DNA of 9,497 bases, taken from Bryobacterales bacterium (GTDB lineage Bacteria > Acidobacteriota > Terriglobia > Bryobacterales > Bryobacteraceae). Of this stretch, positions 1 to 7,631 are shown in pieces (position 1 is the stretch's first letter; each line of letters opens with the position of its first letter). The notes under the pieces are model-generated. The model had not been told where the DNA came from, ran no database searches, and saw only the letters and a list, made by a program, of their open reading frames with translations. Location: NCBI GenBank assembly GCA_016789785.1, contig JAEUQE010000282.1, positions 528 to 10,024 on the forward strand, given 5' to 3'. The position numbers and the translations under genes were made by a program.

Positions 1-111
1 GGCGATCCACCGGTCCCGGGCACGAGCCTCGACATGAGTGTGGAGGCGGCAGTCCGAAGTCTGCGTTACGGAGTTACGATAACGCCCTCCGATTCGGTGA
101 TGGTGATGTAG
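1..111 (+). CDS. Possible 3' end of an upstream plus-strand gene
   Basis: Frame 1 is open from the window edge to TAG at 109-111 and encodes 36 residues, beginning [20 protein letters not shown]. The composition is protein-like, with GC-rich third positions in its first half. It would overlap the 3' end of the convergent CRTAC1-family gene by 46 bp. In GC-rich DNA a frame this short is often open by chance, and the minus-strand frames over 1-65 are open too. I recognise no family. This is a weak call. Confidence 0.25.
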   Translation, partial: GDPPVPGTSLDMSVEAAVRSLRYGVTITPSDSVMVM

Positions 112-1751
112 CGATCCACCGGCAGCTTCGTGAGCCGGTCGACACGTTTGCTCGGCGCGGGCCATCGAATTTCCAGCGTGTCGACAAGCGTTGCCGAGCC
201 CAGCCCCAACACCTCCCGCGGATCGTGCGAAGCAAGATAGCTTCCGCCGCTGGTCTTGAGACGAGTGCGTTTCACTCCGCCCGCGGTCCAGTTGATGCGC
301 GCGCCGATCGCGTCGCGATTGCATGTCTTGCCCACAAGCCTGATGCCGAGCCAGTGATTCGATGTGCCCGCGTTGTTGCGGAGCAATACGGGAGCGCCAC
401 CGTTCAATCCCACCAGCACATCCACGCGGCCATCGTTATTGAAGTCGCCCATCGCCATGCCGCGCGCCGCGAGCGGCCGCGAGAAAATAGGACCCGCTTC
501 AGCGGAGATGTTGCGCATCTTGCCGCCTTCGTTACGGAACAGCAGCATGGGCATGCGATAACGGATCTGCTGCGAGTAGTTCTCGATCATGTCATCGGGA
601 TGCCCGTTGGCGAGCAACAGATCCACTTCCCCATCGTTGTCGAAGTCAAAGAGCTTCAACCCCCAACCCGACATCGTACGCGTCGCCTGCGCAATGCCGT
701 GACGGTGTGCGACATCGGCAAAAGTCTCATCGCGGTTGTTCTTATAGAGCGAGTACATCTCCTGGTCGATGTTGGTGACGAAAAGATCTTCCCAGCCATC
801 GTTATCGAAGTCGCGCGCGTCCACGCCCATGCCGGAGCGCGCCTGCCCGTTCTCACCAAACGCGACTTCGCTTGCCAGGCCAATCTCCTCCCACTTGCCC
901 TTTCCACGATTCATAAAGAGAAAGTTCTGCACCGTATCGTTCGCGACGAAGAGGTCGAGAAGGCCGTCGTTATTGACGTCCGTGGCGACAACGCCCAGCG
1001 CTTTGCCAAGTGACTTCGCAATGCCCGATTGCGCAGTGACATCCGTGAAGGTGCCATTGCCGTTGTTGTGCAGCAGCACGCATGCCGTCGGCTTGAAGAC
1101 ACGCGGCACGCAATAATACTTGCGGCCGAGACGGTTGTCTTCGCACTGCGCATGGTTGCCGGGCGGACCGAAGTCGACGTACGAGCAAAGGAAGAGATCG
1201 AGATAGCCGTCGTTGTCGTAGTCAAACCAGACGGCGGATGTGGTCCAGTTGGTCTTGATCCTATCGAGACCGGCCTTCTTCGAGATGTCCGTGAACGTGC
1301 CATCGCCGTTGTTGCGATAGAGCGTGACAGGCCCGTAGCCGGTGACCAGCAGATCGGTGTGACCGTCGTTATCAAAGTCCGCGGCGGCGGCGCCCATTCC
1401 AAAGTTCGCGCCGGCAACGCCCGCCTTCAGAGTGACGTCGGTGAACGTGCCGTCGCGGTTGTTGCGATAGAGTGCGTTGCGAATCGGCGCCTTGGGCTTG
1501 TAGAAGTCTGAGGGCCCGGAGTTGACGAGATAGATGTCCATCCACCCGTCGTTATCGAAGTCGAAGAACGCGCAACCGGGGCCGATGGCCTCGGGCATGA
1601 AGCGTGATTCGGAGAGTGCGTTGTCGTGAACCCACGTGATGCCGCTCTTCGATGCAGGGATCTCCTCAAACATCGGTGCCGCTTGGCTGCGCAGCGGGGC
1701 GATCGCAGGGCCGGCAAGCAAAGTGAGAAGGCTGCGGCGTGTGAGTCGCAT
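66..1751 (-). CDS. CRTAC1-family exported protein: seven FG-GAP/VCBS-type repeats plus C-terminal ASPIC/UnbV domain
   Basis: This is a 561-aa protein, probably a secreted or periplasmic calcium-binding beta-propeller; its ligand is unknown. Residues 1-25 form an export signal with a twin-arginine-like motif (TRRSLL), so Tat export is possible. Seven Asp-rich repeats follow, around residues 64-76, 125-137, 177-189, 258-270, 314-326, 369-381 and 436-448. Examples are DFDNDGWMD and DYDNDGYLD, the calcium-loop pattern of FG-GAP/VCBS repeats. Most are followed by a [YLF]-x-N-x(2)-D/G-x-TF-x-D segment. Residues ~466-550 match the ASPIC/UnbV domain ([28 protein letters not shown], then an LEIRWP strand). 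Between repeats 3 and 4 lies an insert with Cys 189, 203, 214 and 224. The start at 1751 is chosen because AGGAG lies 11 nt upstream, the Tat-like signal begins there, and the ATG overlaps the upstream stop (TGATG). The frame stays open a further 169 codons upstream, but those would overlap the TPR gene and look non-coding. It is the last gene of a three-gene operon. Confidence 0.93.
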   Translation of the reverse strand: MRLTRRSLLTLLAGPAIAPLRSQAAPMFEEIPASKSGITWVHDNALSESRFMPEAIGPGCAFFDFDNDGWMDIYLVNSGPSDFYKPKAPIRNALYRNNRDGTFTDVTLKAGVAGANFGMGAAAADFDNDGHTDLLVTGYGPVTLYRNNGDGTFTDISKKAGLDRIKTNWTTSAVWFDYDNDGYLDLFLCSYVDFGPPGNHAQCEDNRLGRKYYCVPRVFKPTACVLLHNNGNGTFTDVTAQSGIAKSLGKALGVVATDVNNDGLLDLFVANDTVQNFLFMNRGKGKWEEIGLASEVAFGENGQARSGMGVDARDFDNDGWEDLFVTNIDQEMYSLYKNNRDETFADVAHRHGIAQATRTMSGWGLKLFDFDNDGEVDLLLANGHPDDMIENYSQQIRYRMPMLLFRNEGGKMRNISAEAGPIFSRPLAARGMAMGDFNNDGRVDVLVGLNGGAPVLLRNNAGTSNHWLGIRLVGKTCNRDAIGARINWTAGGVKRTRLKTSGGSYLASHDPREVLGLGSATLVDTLEIRWPAPSKRVDRLTKLPVDRYITITESEGVIVTP

Positions 1752-2821
1752 CAACGTTTGCGCTCCTGGTCGAGTTTCGCGAAGATGGCACGGTGGCGCG
1801 CGGCGTCGGTCTTGCGGCCGAGACGAGTGTAGGCGCTGGCGAGATGAAAGTGCGCTTCGGGGCTGGACGGCGCCAGTTTCACAGCGGTTTCGAGCGCCAC
1901 TGCGGCCTCGGCTGCGCGATTGAGGTCCAACAGAATTCGGCCATGGATGTTGTGCGCGATGAAATCCTTTGGCGCGAGTGCGGCCGCTCGCTGCGCATAC
2001 GGAAGGCCTTTCGTTGCTTCGCCACGCTTCAAATACTCGTAGGCGATCTGCATGCGCGCTTGCACATGGTTCGCATCGAGCGCGAGTTCCTTCTCGAACT
2101 CGGCGATCGACCCCGCATCGTTGGCAAGCAGACGCAGATAGCCCATCAGATAGTGAACATTGGCGAGTGTCGGATACTTCACTTGAAGCCGAGTCGCGTC
2201 GGTCATCGCCTCCTGTGTGCGTTTCTGCCAAGCAAGGATGGACGCCTTGCCGGCCCAATCCACCGGCTCCTTCATCGCATCCGGAGTTTCGCCGGGCAAC
2301 ACGCGAAGCCGCAGCGCACTGACACCGGCTGCCTCGCTGATTTGCGGAGTCACCGCGTTGTCTGCAACGAACGTCATGAGAATGCTGGAGGAAAGCTCGA
2401 ACTCGCCGGAGTGATTCAACAACACCGCGAGATGGTAGCGCGACACCTTCTCCAGATCGTTCATTGGAGGCACACCCAACGCACGCGCACGCCTGAGTGC
2501 GGTAAGCGCCGCGTCATAGCGCTTGTTGCGGTATTCGCAAAGCCCCAGCATCGCCCAGCCGGCGCCCTGTTTCGGATGAAGCGCCGTCAACTTCCGGAAC
2601 GCCGGCGCCGCTTCGGCGTAACGGTCTTTCTCATACAGGCCGAGGCCCAGATACCACAAGGCCTCCGCATTGGCCGGTTCTGCTTTGACGATCTGCTGAT
2701 ACAGGCCAATCGCCTCATCCAACCGCTGCGCATCCCGCGCCGCATTGGCGCGGTCCATCAACGTCTGCGCCTGCAAGGTCAGCGATATCCAAAGCAGCAG
2801 TCCGGTCATTAGTCCGGTCAT
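1751..2821 (-). CDS. Exported TPR-repeat protein B
   Basis: This is a 356-aa tetratricopeptide-repeat protein, probably a periplasmic protein-interaction scaffold with no catalytic motif. Residues 1-18 form a short hydrophobic signal ([12 protein letters not shown]), with likely cleavage after QAQ. TPR-like helix pairs are visible at about 20-53, 54-87 and 88-118, and again at about 219-253, 254-287, 288-321 and 322-355. Typical cores are [20 protein letters not shown] and [20 protein letters not shown]. The middle (120-215) is helical but more degenerate. The start ATG overlaps the stop of the upstream TPR gene by 4 nt (ATGA), and the stop shares one base with the start of the downstream CRTAC1 gene. 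Shine-Dalgarno support for the start is weak (GAG about 11 nt upstream), so initiation probably depends on coupling. An identical second start context 12 nt downstream (Met5) would give a protein four residues shorter. The C-terminus resembles that of the neighbouring TPR protein, suggesting paralogy. The specific role is unknown. Confidence 0.9.
   Translation of the reverse strand: MTGLMTGLLLWISLTLQAQTLMDRANAARDAQRLDEAIGLYQQIVKAEPANAEALWYLGLGLYEKDRYAEAAPAFRKLTALHPKQGAGWAMLGLCEYRNKRYDAALTALRRARALGVPPMNDLEKVSRYHLAVLLNHSGEFELSSSILMTFVADNAVTPQISEAAGVSALRLRVLPGETPDAMKEPVDWAGKASILAWQKRTQEAMTDATRLQVKYPTLANVHYLMGYLRLLANDAGSIAEFEKELALDANHVQARMQIAYEYLKRGEATKGLPYAQRAAALAPKDFIAHNIHGRILLDLNRAAEAAVALETAVKLAPSSPEAHFHLASAYTRLGRKTDAARHRAIFAKLDQERKR
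1763..1767 (-). promoter_or_regulatory. Ribosome binding site of the CRTAC1-family gene (decides its start)
   Basis: On the minus strand AGGAG lies inside the last codons of TPR protein B, 11 nt before the ATG at 1751. It supports starting the CRTAC1-family protein at its Tat-like signal and not at the far-upstream ATG at 2258. Confidence 0.6.
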
Positions 2822-2822
2822 T
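2799..2822. repeat. Perfect 12-bp tandem duplication at the TPR A/TPR B junction
   Basis: The 12-mer AGTCCGGTCATT occurs twice back to back (2799-2810 and 2811-2822). On the coding (minus) strand it carries the start codon of TPR protein B, so the gene begins with the repeated tetrapeptide MTGL-MTGL. Because the unit is a multiple of three, the frame is preserved. Confidence 0.95.
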
Positions 2823-3933
2823 TGCTTTTCAGCTCGCGGGCTTGCGCTTCCGCATTCAACTTTTCCACGATGGCGCGCTCGCGATCTCCATCGGCTTTGC
2901 GCTTCAAACGATAGTAGGCAGTGGCCAGCGTGATGTGCCCTTCGAGGAACCGCGGAGAGTCGCGCACAACCGACTCGAGCAATTCGGCTGCCCGTGCGAC
3001 GTTGCCTTTCGAAAGCTCCAGGCTGCCGAGTTGATAGCGCAGGCTGATGTCGTGCGGGCGAACCCGTGCGGCCTGTTTCAGGTAGCGCTCCGCCTGATCG
3101 AGATCCTTCTCCACGCGGTAGAGCGAACCGAGATGCAGGTTGGAGTCGAAGTCAAAAGGATTGTGTTCGAGTTCCTTCGCGAATGCAGCTTTGGCGCCCT
3201 CGGGATCACCGTCGGTGAGCTTTGCCCGTGCATACGAGGAATGAAGTTCGGGCAGTTGCGGATTGATCTTAATGGCACGCTCGAACGAAGCGATGGCCTG
3301 CTTGTTCTCTTGCGTGAGGAACTGCATGTTGCCGAGCAGCATCAGCCCCTCGGCCGACTCTCCGTCCTTGAAGATACGGTCGATGAGACGCTGGCCTCGC
3401 TCGGTCTGCTTCTGACGGATCAGCGCGGTACCCAGCAGATAGGCGATGGCGCGGTCGTCGTCAGCGGCAAGTGGATCGAGCAGTGTGATGACCTTCGCGT
3501 ACTCGCCTTGGCGCAGGTAGCAATCGGCGAGAAGAACCGTAGCTTGTTGCGCCTTCGGATCGGCCGCGCGCAATGTTTCCAACTCGGCAGCAGCTTGCGG
3601 TAACAACGATTGCTTGTAGTACGCGAGAGCGAGGTTGAGGCGAACGCCCTGCTGCGAAGGGTCGATACGGAGGGCCTCTTGATAGCGTTCGGCAGCTTCG
3701 GAGAATCGTGCCTGCCGGGCCAGTACGGCACCGAGATTGGAAAGTGCCGGAACGAATCGGGGCTGAAGTTCGAGGATCGCTTCATAGGCCGCGATCGCAG
3801 CGTCGACGCGGTTCTGCTGATGCGCGGAGACCGCATCCTTCCACATCGCCTCGAACGCCGCCCGGTCCTGTGCGCACACCAAAGGCCCACAGAAACAACA
3901 AGCCAAGATGGCGAGAAAAGCTGGGCGCAGCAT
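2818..3933 (-). CDS. Exported TPR-repeat protein A (first gene of the operon)
   Basis: This is a 371-aa tetratricopeptide-repeat protein, probably periplasmic. The signal peptide is residues 1-21, with likely signal-peptidase I cleavage near LVCA/QD. C20 follows P-L-V, which is not a good lipobox, so I do not call it a lipoprotein. TPR helix pairs occur at about 29-60, 61-94, 95-128, 129-158, 195-228, 229-262, 263-296, 297-330 and 331-362. A clear unit is ALSNLGAVLARQARFSEAAE. Residues ~159-194 are less regular. The ATG at 3933 has GAGAAG 5 nt upstream, a reasonable ribosome binding site. Its stop overlaps the start of TPR protein B by 4 nt, so the two are expected to be co-transcribed and coupled. 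The gene is divergent from the TonB-dependent receptor gene, and its promoter should lie within 3934-4088. No enzymatic residues are visible. Assembly of a complex with the CRTAC1-family protein is an inference from operon structure only. Confidence 0.9.
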   Translation of the reverse strand: MLRPAFLAILACCFCGPLVCAQDRAAFEAMWKDAVSAHQQNRVDAAIAAYEAILELQPRFVPALSNLGAVLARQARFSEAAERYQEALRIDPSQQGVRLNLALAYYKQSLLPQAAAELETLRAADPKAQQATVLLADCYLRQGEYAKVITLLDPLAADDDRAIAYLLGTALIRQKQTERGQRLIDRIFKDGESAEGLMLLGNMQFLTQENKQAIASFERAIKINPQLPELHSSYARAKLTDGDPEGAKAAFAKELEHNPFDFDSNLHLGSLYRVEKDLDQAERYLKQAARVRPHDISLRYQLGSLELSKGNVARAAELLESVVRDSPRFLEGHITLATAYYRLKRKADGDRERAIVEKLNAEAQARELKSK

Positions 3934-4088
3934 CCGAGCTTCTCATGGTAACAAGGCATGCTGACCGGGCAGAAGGGTGCGCCGAAGCGTATCGTTTTTT
4001 GGACGGTTTTGAGAGTCCTCCGCGTGACTTTGACTGAGATATACTGTGGCCAATCTGTTCAAGGTGTGTTACGGAAAAGGGGTGGGTC
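3934..4088. promoter_or_regulatory. Divergent intergenic region between the TPR operon and the receptor gene
   Basis: These 155 bp separate two divergent start codons, so they should contain promoters for both the three-gene minus-strand operon and the receptor gene. The region is AT-richer than the flanking coding DNA, with T-runs near 3995-4000 and 4007-4010. On the plus strand TATACT (4040-4045) is a good -10-like hexamer. On the minus strand TTGAAC (complement of 4057-4062) followed by TATATC is too closely spaced (13 bp) for a standard promoter. No operator palindrome is obvious. Confidence 0.6.
4040..4045 (+). promoter_or_regulatory. Putative -10 box of the receptor gene
   Basis: TATACT matches TATAAT at five of six positions and would place transcription start near 4052, giving a leader of about 37 nt before the ATG at 4089. 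There is no -35 hexamer at 16-18 bp: TTGACT at 4030-4035 is only 4 bp away and TTGAGA at 4009-4014 is 25 bp away. The assignment is therefore tentative. Confidence 0.35.
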
Positions 4089-7000
4089 ATGAGATCGCGT
4101 CTTGTCGTACTGTCAGTGGTATTCGTATGCCTTTCGGTGGCGCAGGAGTTCCGGGCTACCATTACCGGCCGTGTGGTTGATCCAACATCCGCGGCCATTC
4201 CCAACGTAGCGGTGCAAGTACGTCACACCGCAACCAATGAAACCTCGTCGTCGCTGACCGATGCGCAGGGGAGCTACACAATCCCGTTCGTGAGGCCCGG
4301 TGCGATTTCGGTATCCGTGGAAGCCGCCGGCTTCAAGCGCTTCACGCAGGAAGGCATCACGCTGAGCGTCGGCCAGACGGCAACCCTCAACATCACGCTC
4401 GAAGTCGGTGCGGTGAGCGATCAAATCACAGTTACGAGCGAAGTGCCGCTGCTCGAAACGGCCAAGGCCGACCGCGGCACTGTGATTGACCGCCGTAGCG
4501 TGCAGGAGTTTCCTTTGAATGCACGCAATCCGTTCATGCTTTCGATGCTGGTTGCGGGCGTGCAGTATAACGGCAATGCGATTTATCAGCGGCCTTTCGA
4601 CAATGGCGCCATTGCGGACTGGTCGATCAACGGCAGTCTCAACCGCAACAACGAATTCCTGCTCGATGGCGCGCCGAACAACGCGCAGGCGGGCGGCAAC
4701 AACATCGCGCTCGTGCCCAGCGTCGATGCCGTGGAAGAGTTCAAGATCCAGACGAACTCCTACGATGCGCAGTACGGCAAAACGGGCGGCGGCATCATCA
4801 ATGTGTCGTTGAAGAGCGGCACCAATGATCTGCACGGCACGCTCTACGAGTTCGCACGCCGCAATTCGTGGGATGCGAATTCCTTCCAGAACAATTCGCA
4901 GGGTGCGCCGAAGGCCGGCCATTTCCTCGATCAGTACGGAGGGCAGATCGGCGGTCCCATCTATCTACCGAAGCTCTACAATGGCCGCAACCGGAGCTTC
5001 TTCATGGTGGCGTATGAGGGCTATCGGGAGGGAACGCCGAATCCGCTGACTCTGTCGGTGCCCGAACCGGAGATGTATCAGGGTGACTTCTCAAAGGTGA
5101 CCGATGCCCGCGGTGCGGCGATCACCATCTACGATCCGGCGACCGGGCGCGCTTCCGGCAACGATTGGATTCGCAGCCCGTTCCCTGGGAACCGGATCCC
5201 GGCGAATCGCATCAATCCGATCGCGCTCAAGATCGCGGGATTCTTCCCCAAGCCGAACACGCGTAATCCCGTCACTCGCTATGCCCGAAGCAACTTCTTC
5301 GTGCCCGGCGGCGACAACATCGCCAAGGATGACTTCTACAATCTCGCAATCAAGATCGATCACAATTTCGGCAATCGCCATCGCATGTTCTTCCGCCATG
5401 CTTCGAACGACCGCACGGAGTTCCGTAGCGCGAACGGGATCTTCGGAGTTGGCGAGGATGGGCCGCTTCCACTGAAGCGGATCAATGATGCCTATGTGAT
5501 CGACATGGTGTCGAACATATCAAACACCGCGATCCTCAACTGGCGAGTCTCGTTCAACCGTTATGTCGCAGGTGCCAGCCGGTTTGGCAATCTCGGTTTC
5601 GACAAGACGTCGCTCGGCTTTCCGCAATCGTTGATCAGCCAGGTGCCGCATGGACCCTGGTTCGGGCGATACGAGATTGGAGGCTATATCGCCCTCGGCA
5701 ATCACTTCGGTTTCGACTACACGAACACATGGTCATTCCATCCCACGTTCACGAAGATCTTTCGAGGGCACACGATCAAGGCGGGCGTGGATCTGCGATG
5801 GATCCAGTGGGCGACGCCGAACGCGGGTCAGCCGTTTCGTCTGGTTGCGGACGACACGTTCACCAGGCAGCAATTCAACCGCGGGGATGCATTGTCAGGC
5901 GACGGATTCGCTACCTGGCTGCTCGGCAATCTCACCGGCGGACAGGTGGACAACAACGTTTTCCCCATCCACATGTTCCGCTACTATGCGCCTTACTTCC
6001 AGGACGATTGGAAAGTCAGCCGGAAGCTGACGCTCAATCTTGGCCTGCGTTGGGATTTCAACGGCGCCGCCGACGAACGCTACAACCGTTTGAATCGGGG
6101 CTTTGCCACGGATCAGGTCAACCCGATCGACCGGTTGGTGGACAAACGGCGCTTCCCGAACCTTCCGCAGCTTCGCGGAGGATTGCTATTTGCGGGAGAC
6201 AATGGCGTTCCGCGGCGTGCCACGAATCTCGATCGTGACAACATTCAGTTGCGAATCGGAGCTGCGTATCAGATCTCGCAGCGGCTGGTGATGCGCGGCG
6301 GATGGGGCCGGTACTACATGAACCCCTCGAACAGTCAACTGCAACTCACCGGCTTTAGCCAGTCGACACCGATCGTCACGTCGAATGATGGAAGCCGCAC
6401 GCCGGTGGTGGATCTGATTAACAATCCATTTCCTGGCGGAGTGATTCAACCGTCGGGCCGTTCGTTGGGACTACAGACGTTCGCTGGCCGTGGCTATAGC
6501 TTCGCCAATCCCGATTTCCGCGTTCCGCACGTCAATCAATTCAGTTTCGGATTCCAGACTGAGTTGCCTTGGAAGGCGGGCGTGGAGGCAAGCTACGTTG
6601 GCAACCGCACGCACAATCTGGAAACTTCGCGGGCATTCAATGAGTGGGACCTCGGGTTTCGCAAGCAGTGCAATCCCATGGAGGGAGGCTCGCCCGCATT
6701 CTGTGATGCCCTCGTGGACAACCCGTTCGTTGGGCTCGAGCCGTTCCGCGGCACTGGCGGTTTCACCAACGCACAGGTGTCACGAGCGTCGCAGAACCGG
6801 CCCTATCCGCATTTCGGCGGGCTGACCGAGGTGTATCGCAACGATGGGCGGGTCTGGTACAACGCATTGCAGCTCACCTACAATCAGCGGACCACCAATG
6901 GATTGAATATCGCCATCGCCTACACGCTCTCAAAGATGATCGGTGAGACGGCATGGAATGACATTCAAGACCCGAAGCTCCGCCGCGGCGTTTACCTGGC

Positions 7001-7631
7001 CGATAAGCCGCACGCGTTCACCGTTGCCAGCATCTACTCACTGCCTGTCGGCCGCGGCAAGAAGTTCGGCGCCGGTGCTCCACGATGGGCGCAGTACATC
7101 ATCGGCGGATGGGAGAACACGGTGATCATGCGCTGGTACTCCGGTCAACCGTGGGATCTGAACGAGAGCCTCATTCATCTGAAGGATGCGCGGCTCCCCA
7201 ACATCGACTGGGATGCGCCGGTGGTGCGTGCAGTGAGTCCCTGTGTGCTGCGTTGGAACGACAACGGGACCATCACGCCACAGGCGTATTCGGTGGCGGC
7301 GGGCTGTGGAACGGATCCATCAAGCTATCACTTCCTGATTGCGCCACGATACGCGCCGCAGTTTGCGCCGGATCGCGACAACCGCATCCGCCTGCATTCG
7401 GCACCGCAGTTCGACATCTCATTCAACAAGACCACGCAGATTACCGAGCGCTACAAAGTGCAGTTCCGCGCCGAGTCATTCAATACCTTCAACACGTATT
7501 GGTTTTATGCGGGCAACTTCAACAACAATCCCGAAGATGCGAACTTCGGGACGATCGTGAAGGGTAACGTGGGATTCGGAAGCACGAGTTTCCCCCGTCA
7601 CATCCAACTGGCGGTGAAGTTCATCTTTTAG
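4089..7631 (+). CDS. Oar-type TonB-dependent receptor with N-terminal carboxypeptidase-regulatory-like domain
   Basis: This is a 1180-aa outer-membrane receptor of the large acidobacterial Oar-like type; the substrate cannot be read from the sequence. Residues 1-18 are a signal peptide (VVFVCLSVA, then QEF). Residues ~22-105 form a CarboxypepD_reg/Cna-B-like beta-sandwich (ITGRVVDPTSAAIPNVAV, then TDAQGSYTIPFVRPGAISV). The plug spans ~120-245, with characteristic segments FPLNARNPF, NEFLLDGAPNN, VEEFKIQTNSYDAQYGKTGG and GTNDLHGTLYEF. The remainder is a beta-barrel with alternating aromatic strands, for example LTLNLGLRWDF and GVEASYVGNRTHNLE. It ends in IQLAVKFIF, the terminal-Phe signature of outer-membrane barrels. 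Beyond the signal there are only four cysteines, in two close pairs (C861/C872 and C1052/C1073), suggesting disulfides in extracellular loops. I see no clear TonB box. AAGGGG lies 6 nt before the ATG. The last 11 bp overlap the convergent gene. Confidence 0.95.
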   Translation: MRSRLVVLSVVFVCLSVAQEFRATITGRVVDPTSAAIPNVAVQVRHTATNETSSSLTDAQGSYTIPFVRPGAISVSVEAAGFKRFTQEGITLSVGQTATLNITLEVGAVSDQITVTSEVPLLETAKADRGTVIDRRSVQEFPLNARNPFMLSMLVAGVQYNGNAIYQRPFDNGAIADWSINGSLNRNNEFLLDGAPNNAQAGGNNIALVPSVDAVEEFKIQTNSYDAQYGKTGGGIINVSLKSGTNDLHGTLYEFARRNSWDANSFQNNSQGAPKAGHFLDQYGGQIGGPIYLPKLYNGRNRSFFMVAYEGYREGTPNPLTLSVPEPEMYQGDFSKVTDARGAAITIYDPATGRASGNDWIRSPFPGNRIPANRINPIALKIAGFFPKPNTRNPVTRYARSNFFVPGGDNIAKDDFYNLAIKIDHNFGNRHRMFFRHASNDRTEFRSANGIFGVGEDGPLPLKRINDAYVIDMVSNISNTAILNWRVSFNRYVAGASRFGNLGFDKTSLGFPQSLISQVPHGPWFGRYEIGGYIALGNHFGFDYTNTWSFHPTFTKIFRGHTIKAGVDLRWIQWATPNAGQPFRLVADDTFTRQQFNRGDALSGDGFATWLLGNLTGGQVDNNVFPIHMFRYYAPYFQDDWKVSRKLTLNLGLRWDFNGAADERYNRLNRGFATDQVNPIDRLVDKRRFPNLPQLRGGLLFAGDNGVPRRATNLDRDNIQLRIGAAYQISQRLVMRGGWGRYYMNPSNSQLQLTGFSQSTPIVTSNDGSRTPVVDLINNPFPGGVIQPSGRSLGLQTFAGRGYSFANPDFRVPHVNQFSFGFQTELPWKAGVEASYVGNRTHNLETSRAFNEWDLGFRKQCNPMEGGSPAFCDALVDNPFVGLEPFRGTGGFTNAQVSRASQNRPYPHFGGLTEVYRNDGRVWYNALQLTYNQRTTNGLNIAIAYTLSKMIGETAWNDIQDPKLRRGVYLADKPHAFTVASIYSLPVGRGKKFGAGAPRWAQYIIGGWENTVIMRWYSGQPWDLNESLIHLKDARLPNIDWDAPVVRAVSPCVLRWNDNGTITPQAYSVAAGCGTDPSSYHFLIAPRYAPQFAPDRDNRIRLHSAPQFDISFNKTTQITERYKVQFRAESFNTFNTYWFYAGNFNNNPEDANFGTIVKGNVGFGSTSFPRHIQLAVKFIF

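Noticed and set aside
225..1013. 262-codon open frame on the plus strand antisense to the CRTAC1-family gene
   Set aside because: It mirrors the repeated Asp-rich codons of the real gene (runs of IVIEVA-like residues) and has no ribosome binding site or recognisable domain.
1752..2258. N-terminal extension of the CRTAC1-family gene to an ATG at 2258 (730-aa form)
   Set aside because: The extra 169 residues overlap the TPR B gene in another frame, have a low-complexity Arg/Ser/Ala composition, and would bury a good Tat-like signal. A ribosome binding site is present for the internal ATG at 1751.
1793..2812. 339-codon open frame on the plus strand antisense to TPR protein B
   Set aside because: Long antisense frames are common opposite Ala/Leu/Arg-rich TPR genes in GC-rich DNA. 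The translation is His/Arg-rich and unlike any family I know.
2842..3603. 253-codon open frame on the plus strand antisense to TPR protein A
   Set aside because: It is a shadow of the TPR repeats on the opposite strand, with no independent start signal or domain.
3961..4020. T-rich stretch near 3995-4010 as an intrinsic terminator
   Set aside because: No GC-rich stem directly precedes it, and no plus-strand gene ends just upstream; it lies between divergent starts.
4030..4045. TTGACT plus TATACT read as a -35/-10 pair for the receptor
   Set aside because: The spacer is only 4 bp, far too short for a sigma-70 promoter. Only the -10-like element was kept, as tentative.
4113..4922. 269-codon open frame on the minus strand inside the receptor gene
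   Set aside because: The plus-strand receptor is unambiguous here (regulatory-like domain and plug). The antisense translation is Arg/Ala/His-rich filler.
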